A stretch of 64,000 nucleotides of DNA from Prionace glauca (lineage: Eukaryota > Chordata > Chondrichthyes > Carcharhiniformes > Carcharhinidae), in contig CM075733.1 in the NCBI GenBank assembly GCA_037974335.1, positions 40,017,959 to 40,081,958 of the forward strand, read 5' to 3'. A program made the translations under genes and the position numbers. The notes under the pieces were generated by a model. It ran no database searches. It had not been told where the DNA came from and was given only the letters and a program-made list of their open reading frames with translations. Positions 11,324 to 23,179 of this stretch are shown one piece after another (position 1 is the stretch's first letter; every line of letters starts with the position of its first letter).

Positions 11324-12124
11324 TAAGAGACTTTTTTTTAAATGTAGGGATCTTTACTATAGACTCCTTTTTTCAGACTACTGTAAGCAGAGACGAGAGA
11401 CATCCTGCTCTCCAAAGGGATTATCTATCACAATATTCCTTACAAGCTCAGACAAAGGGTTAACTCCTCTGGAGTTGTCATACCAGTCTTGTCAGTAGAT
11501 TAATTTAACATTGTGAAATTGATACACTATATGAAAATTGCTTTCAATCCAAAACAATTTACATTTGTGCCAATGTTTCCAGTGTAATACTGTAATCATT
11601 ACTACTGCACTCTGATGTTATATAGTTCAAGGTACTCTCTTGGGACACAACCAATTTCCAAAAGGAAAAAATTATAACTGTATTTCTGGAGGTTTTTTAC
11701 AATGTAAAGGATATACAATAAAACATTTCACATGCCTTCTATTTCACTTCTGTGAAAACCAAGCTTAGGGCCACACACCAAGACTAAGTGGTGCAATTTC
11801 TATTGGAGAATATCTGGATGTCTTAACCAAAAAGGCCCCCAAGTCTTTTGCCAGTAGCAATGTCTATTTCTTGTGTTGTTATAAAGCTTCAGAGCATGTA
11901 CAATGACTGTATTGGCCTCTAGGCATATCCATGAATAGAGACACTCAGTCTCTCTGCGTCCCTCTCAACACTGCAGCTTCCATTTATATGTTCCGTAGAA
12001 GATTGTTTAAAATGTGTGTCTGTGTAATTGTTAATTGTTGGTAACTTTGCACATATTCCTGCAAACTTTCTTGGATACTGCTCTTACTGCCAAATCTCTC
12101 TCAGGGACCAGATCTCTCGATGCA
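11324..12124. other. Intronic DNA without recognised genes
   Basis: Low-coding AT-rich sequence. Stretches such as 11,640-12,110 could be an unrecognised old repeat, but nothing could be assigned. Confidence 0.4.
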
Positions 12125-12287
12125 CAGATAACAAAATGACATAGAAATCTAAATGGAACAGAAAGGAATCAATCTGGACAGATCACTCGTCATTGACCCA
12201 GGCACCAGAAATGACAATGGCAAACCCAGCCCTGTCATTCCTGCAGTGTCTTCCTTAGCAACATCTGGGGGCTTGTGCCAAAATTGG
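12125..12287 (+). mobile_element. LINE-B 5'-region fragment
   Basis: It contains 'ggcaccagaaatgacaatgg' and 'aacatctgggggcttgtgcc', stretches I associate with the upstream part of the same LINE/SINE-B family whose 3' part lies at 12,807-16,795. A CR1 fragment follows directly. The middle of LINE-B is absent, so this is a deleted copy or a separate fragment. Confidence 0.5.
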
Positions 12288-12806
12288 GAGAATTGTTTCA
12301 GGCACTTGGAATATAAATGTTCAATTCTGGTCGCCACACTACCAGAAGGTTGGGGAGGCTTTGGAGAGGGTACAGAAGAGATTTACCAAGATGTTGCCTG
12401 GTATGGAGGGCATTAGCTATGAGGAGAGGTTGCAGAAACTTGGTTTGTTCTCACTGGAGTGACGGAGGTTGAGGGGAGACCAGATAGAAATCTACAAGAT
12501 TATGAGAGGTAGGGACAGAGTGGATAATCAGAAGCTTTTTCCCAGGGTGGATTACCAGGGAGCATAGGTTTAAGGTGTGAGGGCCAAGGTTTAAAGGAGA
12601 TATACAAGGCAGATTTTTTTACACAGAGAGTGGTGAGTGCCTGGAACTCATTGCCAGGGAAGTGAAAGCAGATATGGTAGTGACTTTTAAGGGGCATCTT
12701 GACAAGTACATGAATAGGATGGGAGTAGAGGGATATGGTCCCCGGAAGGGTAGGAGGTTTTAGTTAAGTCAGGCAGCATGATCGGTGCAGGCTTGGAGGG
12801 CCAAAT
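12288..12806 (+). mobile_element. CR1 LINE 3' fragment
   Basis: It encodes the RT C-terminal region in broken frames: 'ctggtcgccacac', 'ggctttggagagggtacag', 'tggtatggagggcattagct' and 'agattatgagaggtaggg'. It ends with the 'gatcggtgcaggcttggagg' tail. It is closely related to 27,650-28,147 and is 5'-truncated. Confidence 0.8.
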
Positions 12807-13170
12807 ACTGTGGTAACAAGGTCAAAGATTAGGAATCCTGTAGTGAGTGACTTAACTTGTGAATTCCCAAAGCCTGTTCACCATCAGTAAGGCACAATTC
12901 AGGAGTGTAATGGAAAACTCTCCATTTGTCTGGATGAGTGCAGCTCCAACAACACTTGGGAAGCCTGACACCATCTGCAAGACATGCCGGATCATCGACA
13001 TGGATACCATCATCACACATGAGAATACCATCCACCAGGTACACGGTAAATACTCTTGCAACACGGCCAACATTGTCTACCTGATACGTTGCAAGAAAGG
13101 ATGTCCCGAAGCATGGTACATTGGGGAGACTATGCAGACGATACGACAACGGATGAATGAACATTGCTCA

Positions 13171-15861
13171 TAAGAACATAAGAAATAGGAGCAGGAGTAG
13201 GCCATGTGGCCCTTCGAGCCTGCCCCGCCATTCAATAAGATCATGGCTGATCTGTCGTGGCTCAGTTCCACATTCTGGCCCTCTCCCCATAACCCTTAAT
13301 TCCCTCTCTTATCAAAAACCCATCAACCCGCTTCTTGAAAATATTTCGCGAGGCAGCCTCCACCACTTCAATGGGCAGAGAATTCCAGAGATTCACCACC
13401 CTTTGAGTGAAGAAGTTCCTCCTCAACTCCGTTCTAAAACGCCCCCCCTTTATCTTGAGGCTGTGCCCCCTAGTCCTACTGTCTTTTTTGAGCGGGAAGA
13501 GTCTCTCCACCTCTATCCTATCCATCCCATTCATCATCTTATACGTCTCAATGAGATCTCCCCTCATTCTTCTAAACTCTAACGAGTACAAGCCTAGTTT
13601 ATTCAGCCTCTCCTCATAGCTCAATCCCCTCAACTCCGGTATCAGCCTAGTAAACTTCCTCTGCACTCCCTCCAAGGCCAAAATATCTTTGCGCAGGTGC
13701 GGCACCCAAACTGCACACAGTACTCCAGCTGCGGCCTCACCAATGCCCTATACAGCTGCAGCAAGACCTCCCTACTTTTATATTCAATCCCCTTCGCTAT
13801 GAAGGCCAGCATCCCATTTGCCTTCCTGACCACCTGCTGCTCCTGCAAGCTGGGTTTTTGTGACTCATGCACAAGGATCCCAAGGTCCCTCTGCACCGTC
13901 GCCTGCTGCAGTTTTTCGCCACGTAAGTAATAGTCCTTCCTACCATTCTTCCTTCCAAAGTGGACCATCTCACACTTGCCAACATTAAATTCCATTTGCC
14001 ATTTCCTGGCCCATTCGCCCAGCCTATCTAGATCCTTCTGCAGACTCTCCACACCCTCCGCACAATTTGTCGTTCCCCCAATCTTGGTGTCATCAGAAAA
14101 TTTCGACACCCTACACTCGGTTCCCTCCTCCAGATCATCTATATAAATGGTAAAAAGCTGAGGCCCCAGCACCGACCCCTGGGGCACTCCACTAGTCACC
14201 ATCCGCCAATCCGAATAGCACCCGTTGACCCCCACTCTCTGCCTCCTATTTGACAACCAATCCTCTATCCACGCTAACACCCTACCCCCAACTCCAAGTC
14301 CCCTGACCTTCTGCAATAACCTCTTATGAGGTACTTTGTCAAACGCCTTCTGAAAATCCAGAAAGACCACATCCACCGTCTCTCCTCTATCCACCACCCT
14401 AGACACATCCTCATAGAACTCCAGTAAATTTGTCAGACACGACTTCCCTTTAATGAAACCGTGCTGCGTCTGCTCTATCAAGCAATTCCCTTCAAGATGC
14501 CTTGCAATTTCCTCTTTAATGATGGATTCTAACATTTTACCTACCACAGACGTTAAACTAACCGGCCTATAATTCCCTGCCTTTTGCCTGGCACCCTTCT
14601 TAAACAACAATGTAACATTAGCCGTTTTCCAATCTTCCAGCACTTCCCCGGAATCCAGCGACGTCTGGAAAATAACCACCAATGCATCCACTATAACCTC
14701 CGCCATTTCTTTCAGAACCCTCGGATGCATTCCATCCGGTCCTGGGGACTTGTCCACAATCAGCCCCTCCAGTCTGTCGAGCACCGCCTCTCTAGTAACA
14801 GTAATGTCATTAAGACCCTCCAGTCCTACCACCTTTCCATCGCTAACACCCGGCAAATTATTCACGTCCTCTTCCGTGAAGACGGAAACAAAAAAGTTAT
14901 TCAATACCTGAGCCGTTTCCCCATCCCCTACCACTAGGTTCCCTTTCTCATCCTCTAAAGGACCAACGTTCACCCTAGCCAGCCTCTTCCTTTTTATATA
15001 TTTATAAAAACTCTTGCTATCCTTTTTTATATTAAGTGCGAGCCCAGCTTCATAGTTTCTCCTACCCTCCTTTATCAACTTCTTTGTCAATCTTTGTTGA
15101 CATTTAAACCTCTCCCAATCCTCTTCTCGCCCACTCCTCTTTGCTACTCTAAATGCCTCCGCTTTTAATTTAACACTTTCCTTCACTTCCTTCGTTATCC
15201 ACGGCTTATTACCTCTCCTCCTACAGTCCTTTTTGACCATCGGAATAAATTTCTGCTGAGCACCAAGAAAGATCTCCTTAAAGATCCTCCACTGCTCCTC
15301 AGCAGACCCTCCCTCCAACGCACTCCCCCAGTCCATATTCGCCAATTCTTCTCTCATCTTACCGTACTCCCCTCTATTCAAACAAAGGACGTGTGTCCGG
15401 GAACCCACTTTCTCCTCCTCCATCTGCACCAGAAACTCTACCATACAATGATCACTCTCTCCAAGAGGATCCTTCACCTCAAGGTCCCTAATTCTACCCG
15501 CCTCATTACATAGCACCAGATCCAAGATAGCTCGCTCCCTCGTCGGCTCCAACACACACTGTTCAAGGAAATTATCCCGGCAGCATTCCAAGAACTCCTC
15601 CTCGAGCCCACCACGTCCAACATGGGTTGACAATCAATATGCAGATTGAAATCCCCCATAACTATTGCCGTCCCATTCCTGCACGCTGCACTTATTTGTG
15701 CGTTAACAGCCCACCCCACCTCCAGATCATTATTCGGGGGCTGATAGACGACACCCACCAGCGTCTTCCTCCCTTTGCTGTTCCTAATCTCTACCCACAA
15801 CGATTCCACGTTCTGCTCCTTGGCTCCAATATCATCCCTTGCTACCACCTTGATGCTATCC
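13171..15861 (-). mobile_element. CR1 LINE, 5'-truncated, EN and RT regions
   Basis: This is a 2.7-kb non-LTR retrotransposon that copies itself by target-primed reverse transcription. The minus-strand frame at 13,642-15,633 (663 aa) carries the end of the endonuclease region (ILDLVLCNEA, GESDHCMVEF), the RT core with VVFLDFQKAFDKVPHKRL, SGVPQGSVLGPQLFTIYIDD and the catalytic KFSDDTKIGG (SDD in place of the common ADD), and CVQFG near its end. The C-terminal region continues in another frame at 13,262-13,705, and the start of the endonuclease (VMGDFNLHID) lies in another frame upstream of about 15,620. At least two frameshifts therefore break it. The 3' end at 13,171 carries repeated TTCTTATG. 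It is inserted in a Penelope element. Confidence 0.93.
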
Positions 15862-16234
15862 TTAGTGGTCACGGGCATTCGGCCTCTGACCTTTGGGTAA
15901 GCATTCTCCAAGGCGGCCTTCATGACACATGACAGCGCAGAGTCGCTGAACAGAGACTGATAGCCAAGTTCCACACATGAGGACGGTCTCAACAGGGATC
16001 TTGGGTTCATGTCGCACTATCTGTAACCCCCGTGGTTTGCAAAACCTCACTTACTGTACTGTCTGGAGACAATACACATCTCTGTAGCCTGTGATCAGTG
16101 CTCCTTCCACACACATTGCCAGCCACTTTGGGACTTGAACAACAGGTTAGGTGTAAAGATTTGCATTCTAATCAGTAATCTCTAAACTGTCTGTGCTTTA
16201 TATGCTCTGTCCGAGGCCAGAACTCTCCATTCAC

Positions 16235-16262
16235 CTGACGAAGAGGGAGTCCCCTCGAAAGC
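16235..16262 (+). ncRNA. Hammerhead-ribozyme-like core in a Penelope tail
   Basis: CTGACGA is followed by a short hairpin (GAGGG/CCCTC) and then GAAAGC. This matches the conserved CUGANGA...GAAA hammerhead core, known from Penelope-like elements. One unpaired A precedes the stem. The cleavage triplet and stems I/III were not resolved. Activity is inferred, not shown. Confidence 0.45.
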
Positions 16263-16795
16263 TTGTGAGTTTACTGTCAAATAAATCGGTTGGACTAAAA
16301 CCTGGTGTTGTCAGACTTTTTACTGTGTTTACCACAGTCCATCGCTGGCACATCCACACCATCCAGGAAAAAGCAGCCCGCCTGACCGTTACCCCTTCCA
16401 CAAACCACTCGATCCCTCCACTGCGGCAGTTGTGTGTATACCATCTACACAATGTACTGCAGGAACTCACCATGGTTCCTTAGGCAGCACCTTCCAAATC
16501 CACAGCCACTACCATCTAAAAGGACAAGATCAGCAGATACATGGGTACAACCACCTTGAATTTCCCCTCCAGGTCAGTCACCATGCTGACTTGGAAATAA
16601 ATCGCTGTTCCTTCACAGAAACTGTGTCAAAATCCTGGAACTCACTCCCTATCAGCATTGTGGATGTACCTACACCCCAGAGACTGCAGCGGCTCAAGAA
16701 GGCAGTTCACCACCACCTTCTCAAGGAAAGTTAGGGATCAGCAACAAATGCTGGCCTGGCCAGTGATGCCCACAGTCCATAAATGAATTTTTTTT

Positions 16796-18060
16796 AAAAA
16801 GCATCACTTTCCTGATAGTCAGAGAGATTAATTGAAGCCATTAATTGGAAGCTGTTGAAGGTAATGGAATGATTTACCTCACTCAGGGCATATTGTCGTC
16901 ATAATAAAACCACTCATTGTTTCAAAAGTAGCTGTCTGAAGCACTTTGCAAACCCAGACTGGGGCCCTCAAACATCCACAGTAAGGAAAGAACAGTTGGG
17001 TTAAATTTGAGCGAAACAACCCCTATAGAAATGACAACAGATATTTTCCAGAATTTTACGATAAGGAGAGGCTCAACTGTGGAGGAAATTGTTGAATAAT
17101 AAAGCAATGATTTCCAATGAATTTTGATGATTTCCTCTTCATACTCAAACAATCAAACAGGAGGCTGCTGGGGGATTACATCAACAGTGAGCCATTCAAA
17201 TGATGTAACAACTCTATTGATTTTTCCCACTTTCCATGCAATTACAATTAAAATTTAAACTTCTGGAGGCATGCAGGGGAGACAGATGCCTGTGATCACA
17301 CAACAGGGGGAATCTTTTCATTAGTGAAACCTGCTGTCAACTGACAAGATAGCAGCAATGGCTGGGCAATAAAGAAGCCCCGCTGCTCAAACAGGGAGGC
17401 TCTACATCCCAGCCAGAATTTTCCTGCCCAACTCCATTGCCATTAACGTAGTGGCAGTGATCTGAGAGCACAAAGCTGTCTTTCAAAATTAAATTTCACT
17501 TGGAAATATTTTTAAACTATATTGGTTTCACATATGTACCATTGCTACTTGTTGAGACAAGCTGAGGCAAAGATCTAAATGTATTGGCCCACCTCATTGT
17601 TGGCACACATTGATGCTTACAGGGCAGTTAGGGAAAGTTCCATCATTGTGCAAGAAGCAGTGGGTAGGGTTGTCCAGCCCTGTCCTCTATCAGCCCTGTC
17701 CTCTATGTTGGAAATTCCCCAACAAAGTCGGCAGATCTGTTGCTGGTCTGTCAAATAATCCATTCCTCCAGTGGCGATTCCCATGGCAGCCAGAGGAATG
17801 GAAGATTTAGGCCAATCCTGAGTGTTTTTGTTCATTCTTTATTGAATGTTGATGTCAGTGTTCAATGTTGCACTTAGCACTCTGTGGGACATGCCCGAAC
17901 TTACAGGATCAGCTAGTCCTCCCTGCCCTGCATTGTAAAGGACATTGTCCAAAATCACTGTCAGCGGTTAATTAAAACATGAACTCAAAGTCCTGTCAGG
18001 CCAATAACCTGAGATTTACCTGCAGGTTGACAGTACTTTACACTCATCGCTTGTTAAATG
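16796..18060. other. Intronic DNA without recognised genes
   Basis: Mostly unassigned sequence. 'cctgtcctctatcagcc' is locally duplicated near 17,690. No open frame of interest was seen. Confidence 0.45.
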
Positions 18061-18480
18061 TTGACAGGTTGTTTCCCCCACCACATCCAGAATGCCAGGC
18101 CCTTCCCATGTCAAGCCTCCGTGACTCTACCCTCTGTCCTCTCCTGTATCCCTCTTCCACTCCTCCATGTTCCCAACCCCACTCCACACCCTCTCCACCA
18201 CCACTGCTGACTCACGCTTGTCAGTTCTGAGCCCCATTGCAAGCTGCCATTTTCCTGCTCCCCTGTCTTGTACCCTCAGGAGAACCAAGGAAAGCCGCTG
18301 ACCGTCCCACTGCACTAAACCACGTGGTGCACACCCAATTTTAAATCAGCATCAGCTGCGTGCTGTGAGGGCCTCATGCATCACTGATTTTATCTTGAAG
18401 GTACAGCATAACTTTTTAAAAAATGTTTTCTGCTGATGAATATTCATAGCATGCAAATGTATTACAAGTACAAGCCCAGC
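18061..18480. repeat. Dispersed repeat, copy 1 (pair with 23.2 kb)
   Basis: It shares ordered blocks with 23,180-23,610: 'atgccaggcc', a C/T-rich centre, 'agctg' then 'ttctcct'-like text, and a distinctive end 'catgcaaatgtattacaagt'. The copies are quite diverged. The family was not recognised. Confidence 0.55.
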
Positions 18481-19466
18481 ATGAGGCTCAACGCGCTGCC
18501 AAAACAACACCATCTTTTTTTCTTACCCCCTCATTGGGAAATCAAGATTTCTCATCCGCTTAATTAAGTCACCTAACACACCAAATTTCCCACTCTCACG
18601 GGCTTCATAAACCCACCCCCCAACCCCCCTCGCCCCTCCTGCCAAAGATGTTCTCTTTCTCCAAAGTATTATGACTATGAAACAAATTGTCTGGTAATCC
18701 CACTTTGGAGCTCAGTCACAGAACATTCCTTGAAATTGGTAAAACGGCGGGCTTAAAAGACAAATGGTTATCAATCAGATCCCTTTCAGCTTTTCTTTTC
18801 CTGGGAAAGACATTTTACTGAAAACAAGCATCTGCGCTGCTTACATGTATAACTTGAGGCTATGACATGTAAAAGCCTACTTTTATCCCAGCAATAAGTG
18901 TAGCAAATTGGCCCTGTGTTGTATTTTTCACTCCTGTTTTTTGTTTGGGCTTGTTCTTGCAAATCAAACCTTTCACAACAAGGTCTGTCGGTAGTTGTAA
19001 GTTTATCAGAGTTTTGAAACCTGTCCCAAATTCTCAAGTATCACCACCTTGGGCATTCCAATAGTCTGCATGGTTGAGAACTCACAGGACGATTTCTCTG
19101 AAGTAATCTGGGGCGGTCTTACTTCAAAGGATGCTGTGCTGGTAGAATCGATGCTTTGTCTCGTTAAATAATAAGCACGAATCTCGAGACCCTGAGCTGC
19201 AGATTAGCACAATCTCTGCATAAAATTTGAATACCTTTGGAAAGCAGTCCAGTTGAGAAGACGGCAATTCAGTCATTAATTAAATATTGTTTGCTGTGGT
19301 TTATTAAAAAATATTCTTACTTCTGTAACCATACAGCAGCGTCTCGAATGGGGGACCCATTTGAATGTATATTTTAAGCACAATTTAAGGATTAGTCTCA
19401 TTGTGAATCTTTTACTTGGGCGCTGGCTTTGTAGGAGTTGTGGTTTGTGTCTGTTTCACAAGCCCC

Positions 19467-19503
<37 letters not shown>

Positions 19504-19925
19504 CAGACCAATGAGAGAGATGAATAATTAACTGTCAATTACATGGCTGATGGCTGGAACTGCTTTAAGTGCGGTGGGGGTGGGTGGGGGGTTTGAGATG
19601 AAACTATGGAAAGTCATTTCCTGTGAGAACCAAATAATTTGAAAGTGGATTCACACACAATTTATGGCATTTTTATATCAGAAAGTATCATTTGATAATC
19701 AAAAGGTTAATTAATCAAAAGTGTAATTCAACTTAAAATTTCTATTTTTTTCTAAGGATTACAATTTTTGCCAAAGATGTCAACATTTAACAAAGAACTG
19801 ATAGTATTTTTAATGTTTATGATGATGAAAGGAGTTATGCTGTACCCGCAACAAACCAATGTTAGATCCCAGGAGATTCACACTATCTGATACAGAAAAT
19901 CACTCATCATAAGCGTGCTATTTCT
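18481..19925. other. Unique-looking intron segment, possible noncoding constraint
   Basis: No repeats except a (GT)n run. The stretch from about 18,650 to 19,740 holds several TAATTA and GATAA-like words and balanced composition, as in some vertebrate enhancers. This is only a composition impression and needs alignment to other vertebrates. Confidence 0.3.
19469..19498. repeat. (GT)n microsatellite
   Basis: About 13 tandem GT dinucleotides after 'gccccagg'. Confidence 0.95.
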
Positions 19926-20042
19926 GCACAAACTGTGTCACAGAATGACACAATGGTTATTGCCCAGAAGGAGGCCATTTGGCCTCTGGCTCTCTGAAGG
20001 ATCTAAATTATCTAGTGCCACTTTCTGGTCTTCTTCCCATAG

Positions 20043-20202
20043 TAAAAAGTCTGACAACACCAGGTTTTAGTCCAACCGATTTATTTGATAATATTCTCAC
20101 AAGCAAGCAAGCTTTCGAGGGGACTGCCTCTTCGTCACCTGACTTACTTTTTACTTTTTACTGTGTTTACGCCAGTCCAACGCCGGCACACCCACATCAT
20201 GA
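20043..20202. mobile_element. Penelope-like terminal fragment, inverted structure, 13-bp TSD
   Basis: The first part is the antisense Penelope tail ('gtctgacaacaccaggtttt', 'gcaagctttcgagg'). The last part is the sense extreme end ('actgtgtttacgccagtcca' to 'cacatcatga'). The two are head to head. The whole is flanked by identical cttcttcccatag at 20,030-20,042 and 20,203-20,215. Confidence 0.9.
20111..20139 (-). ncRNA. Degenerate hammerhead-like core in a Penelope fragment
   Basis: On the minus strand TGACGA, a GAGG/CCTC hairpin and GAAAGC appear in the same order as at 16,235 and 34,415. The first base of the CTGA box differs, so it is probably inactive. Confidence 0.35.
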
Positions 20203-20255
20203 CTTCTTCCCATAGCCCTGCACATTCTTCCTTTCCAGATAACAATCCAATTCCC

Positions 20256-20560
20256 ACCTGGTGGCACAGTACTTAGCACTGCTGCCTCACAGCACCAGGG
20301 ATCCAGGTTTGATTCCCAGCTTGGGTCAGTGTTTGTGCAGAGTCTGCATATTCTCTCCATGTCTGCGTGGGTTTCCTCCAGGTGCTCCGGTTTCCTTCCA
20401 CAGTCTGAAAGATGTGCTGGTTAGGTGCATTGCCCATACTAAATTCTTCCTCAGCATACCCAAACAGGTGCTGGAGTGTGGCAACTAGGTTATTTTCACA
20501 GTAACTTCATTGCAGTGTTAATATAAACTTACTTGTGATACTAATAAATAAACTTTAAAA
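20256..20560 (+). mobile_element. SINE-A variant with a different 3' tail
   Basis: The head is the usual tRNA-like 'acttagcactgctgcctcac', but the 3' half reads 'cacagtaacttcattgcagt' and ends 'ctaataaataaactttaaaa', not the TTCTATG tail. The same variant is found on the minus strand at 49,691-49,996. Confidence 0.9.
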
Positions 20561-23179
20561 CTGAACATGCCACCACTATACTCTCAGGCAGTGTATTCCA
20601 GGTCCTAATTACTTGCTGTGTGAAAAAGTTTCTCCTCATGTCTCTGTTGCTTTGCTTGCCTCAAGTCTGTACCCTCATCTTCTTGATCCTTCCATCAAGG
20701 GGAACATTCTTTCTCTATTTACTCTGTCCAGACCACCCATGATTTTGAATATCTCTATATAATCTCCTCTCAATCTTCTCCTCTCCAAAGAAGGAGTGTC
20801 AAATAGTCTCAACCTTTCCACTCTATCTTCATAATTGAAGTTCCTCATCCCTAGAATGGTTAGTTTGTGAATCTTTTCTGTGCTGTCTATAAAGTCTTCA
20901 CTTCATCTTAAAGTCTGGCATCTAGAACTAGACACAATACTTCAGTTGAGGCTGAATCAATGTTGTGTACAAGTTTAAGACAACGTCCCTGCTTTTGTCC
21001 TCTATTCCCCTATTGATAAAGCTGAGGATGCCACCTGATTTACTAACAGGGCTCTTGACATGTGCTGTACCTTCAATAATTTAGGCACGTAAATAGCCAG
21101 ATCCCTCTGCTCCTGTACTCCCTTTAGAATCAGACCCTTTACTTTGTATTGTCTCTCTATTCTTCTTAATAAACTGAATTACTTTACACTTCTCTGCATT
21201 AAATTTCATCAGCTCCTTGTCTGCCCATTCCACCAAGTTGTCCATGTTCTTTTGAAGTTCTACATTCATAGCTCAGGATGCTTTCAAGTTTTATGTCATC
21301 CACAAACTTTGAAATTGTACCCAATACATTGAGGTCTAGATCATTATTATATATATCAGGAAGAGCAAGGATCCTAACTCTGACCGCTGGAATTTCCGAG
21401 CCAATCCCAAGATGAACAGCACTGACACCATCTTTGGGATCCATCATTTCCTCACGTTGGCTGACTGTTGCACCCCAACACCTCCAGTCTGAAAAATATC
21501 CACTAACTCTAGCCTCTCAACAATTCTGAGTCCATGTCACTATTTGATCTTTTACCCCATGAATTATAACTTTGCTCAAAATTCTGTTGTGTGGGACCTT
21601 ATCAAATACCTTTTGGAAGTCCCAGTGCATCAGATTAACAGCATTACCCTCATCAATCCTCCCTCTTATCTCATCAAACACTCTAGCAAGCTTGTTAAAC
21701 ATGATTTGCCATGAACAAGTCCATGCTGGCTTTCTTTAATTAACCTGTATTCATCTCTGTGGTTATTAATTTTGTCTCAAATTATCATTTCTAGAAGCTT
21801 CCCCACTGATTGGCAGTGAAGCTGACTGGCCTGTAGTTGCTGGGCTTATCTTTAAGCCCTTTTTTGAACAAGAATGTAACATCGACAATTCGCCAGTCCA
21901 TCTGGCACCACACTGGAGTTGAATTAAGATTGAAAGATTATGGCAATTTCCACTTTTACTTCCCTCATTATCCTTAGATGCATTTCAACCAGTCCTGGTG
22001 CCTCATCAACAAAGTACAGAGAGCCTATCTATTCCTTTTTATCCATTTAAACATTTCTAGGGACTGAGTTACCTCTCTTTCACCATGAGCTTTGCAGCAG
22101 CTTCTTTCTTGACTACAAGAGATGCTAACTATTTATTTAATACCTCAGCTATGCCCCTGCCTCCATTTGTCAATTCCCTTTTCAATCTTTAATAACCCCA
22201 TTCCTCCTTTCCCACCATTTCACTATCTATATGCCTTGAGATGACTTGGATTTCAATTTATGTTGGCTGCCAGTCTCATCTTATTTGCTTTTTCACTTTC
22301 CCTCCAAACTTTTTACATCCAGCCTGGTTCTCGGTTGTATTACGCACCTGACCTCCATCATAAACACACTTCCGCTGCTTCATCTTAATCTCTATCTCTT
22401 CCATCATCTGAGGGCTGTGGATTTGTTTGTCCTACCTTTCCCCTTCATGGGAATACACCTTGATCGTATCTGAACCGTCTCTTCAAAGGTAGCTCATTAT
22501 TCAGTTCAGGTTTTGCCTGTTGTCCTTTGTTTCCAAAGTATCCAGGTAAAATCCATTCTTAACCTTTGAAGTTGGCTTTCCCCCAGTTGATTGTTTGTAC
22601 TCTGCATTGTTCCTTGCCTTGTTCCATAACCAATCTAAACCTTATGATGCAATGATCATTGTCCGCCAAGTGTTCCTCCATTGACATTTACTTGATCCAC
22701 TTGGTTCACCTCATACCCAAGATCCCAGTCAAGCTTCTTTCTTGATGGACTGAAGACATGCTGCTGCAGGAAATTTTCCTGAACACACTCTAATAAATCT
22801 AATCCTTCACTGCCCTTCACAGTACTACTAACCGAGTCTATATTTGGACATTTAAAATCTACCATTATATCTACTATATAATTCTTGCACCCATCTGTAA
22901 TTTCCTTGCAAATTTCTTCCTCAAATCCTTCCCACTCGTTGGGGGCCTACAGACTACAATGAGAAATGTACCACATCTTTTTTGTCCCTTACCCCAGCAA
23001 AATGGACCTCCTCTCTCAGCCTGAAAGGCAAGGCTGTTCTTAATCAATACCGCCCCTCCCCTTTCCTGAACTCCTTGTACCCAGGAATATTTAATACCTA
23101 GTCAAATTTCTCTTACAGCCACAATGTCATAGCCAGGACTTTGTTAATAGTGTGCTGTTCCTGAAGTCGTAACTGGAAC

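Larger units (their letters stand above)
12976..16355 (+). mobile_element. Penelope-like element 3' part, split by CR1
   Basis: The left part (12,976-13,170) encodes CRIIDMDTIIT...HQVHGKYSCNTANIVYLI and then W-YIGE with RQRMNEH, the GIY-YIG endonuclease region of Penelope-like elements. The right part (15,862-16,355) resumes with SASDLWVSILQGGLHDT and the long noncoding tail, ending at 'ctggcacatcc'. The element is bounded by ACACCATC at 12,968-12,975 and 16,356-16,363. It is 5'-truncated and lacks the RT domain. About 47 bases of target seem to have been lost where the CR1 entered, judged against the copy at 34.9 kb. Confidence 0.88.
12807..16795 (+). mobile_element. LINE-B 3' region, interrupted by a Penelope element
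   Basis: The left piece (12,807-12,975) encodes a diverged KAQ.RSVME.SP..WMSAAPTTL, typical of the RT C-terminal region of a non-LTR element. The right piece (16,356-16,795) continues with IQEKAARLTVTPSTN..., SWNSLP..., LKKAVHHHLL and the tail 'caacaaatgctggcctggcc' plus an A/T-rich end. Between them sits a Penelope-like element flanked by ACACCATC. The frame has decayed; this is the oldest layer of the stack. Confidence 0.82.
19930..23155 (-). mobile_element. Old CR1-like LINE, split by a Penelope fragment and a SINE
   Basis: The minus-strand remnant covers the 3' region (19,930-20,029, 20,216-20,255), then from 20,561 the RT C-terminal region, RT core (short frames with VNLMHWDFQKVFDKVPHNRIL and KFVDDIKLES) and part of the endonuclease to about 23,155. 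Many stops and indels make it old. The 3' end is cut by a Penelope-derived insert at 20,043-20,202 and a SINE at 20,256-20,560. Removing both leaves normal CR1 order. Around 21,380-21,475 a block resembling 23,185-23,280 replaces part of the RT. Confidence 0.8.

Noticed and set aside
12859-13173. 104-codon frame that looks like a fusion of an RT C-terminal piece and a GIY-YIG domain
   Set aside because: The apparent fusion is just the insertion junction of a Penelope element in LINE-B at 12,975/12,976, reading through by chance.
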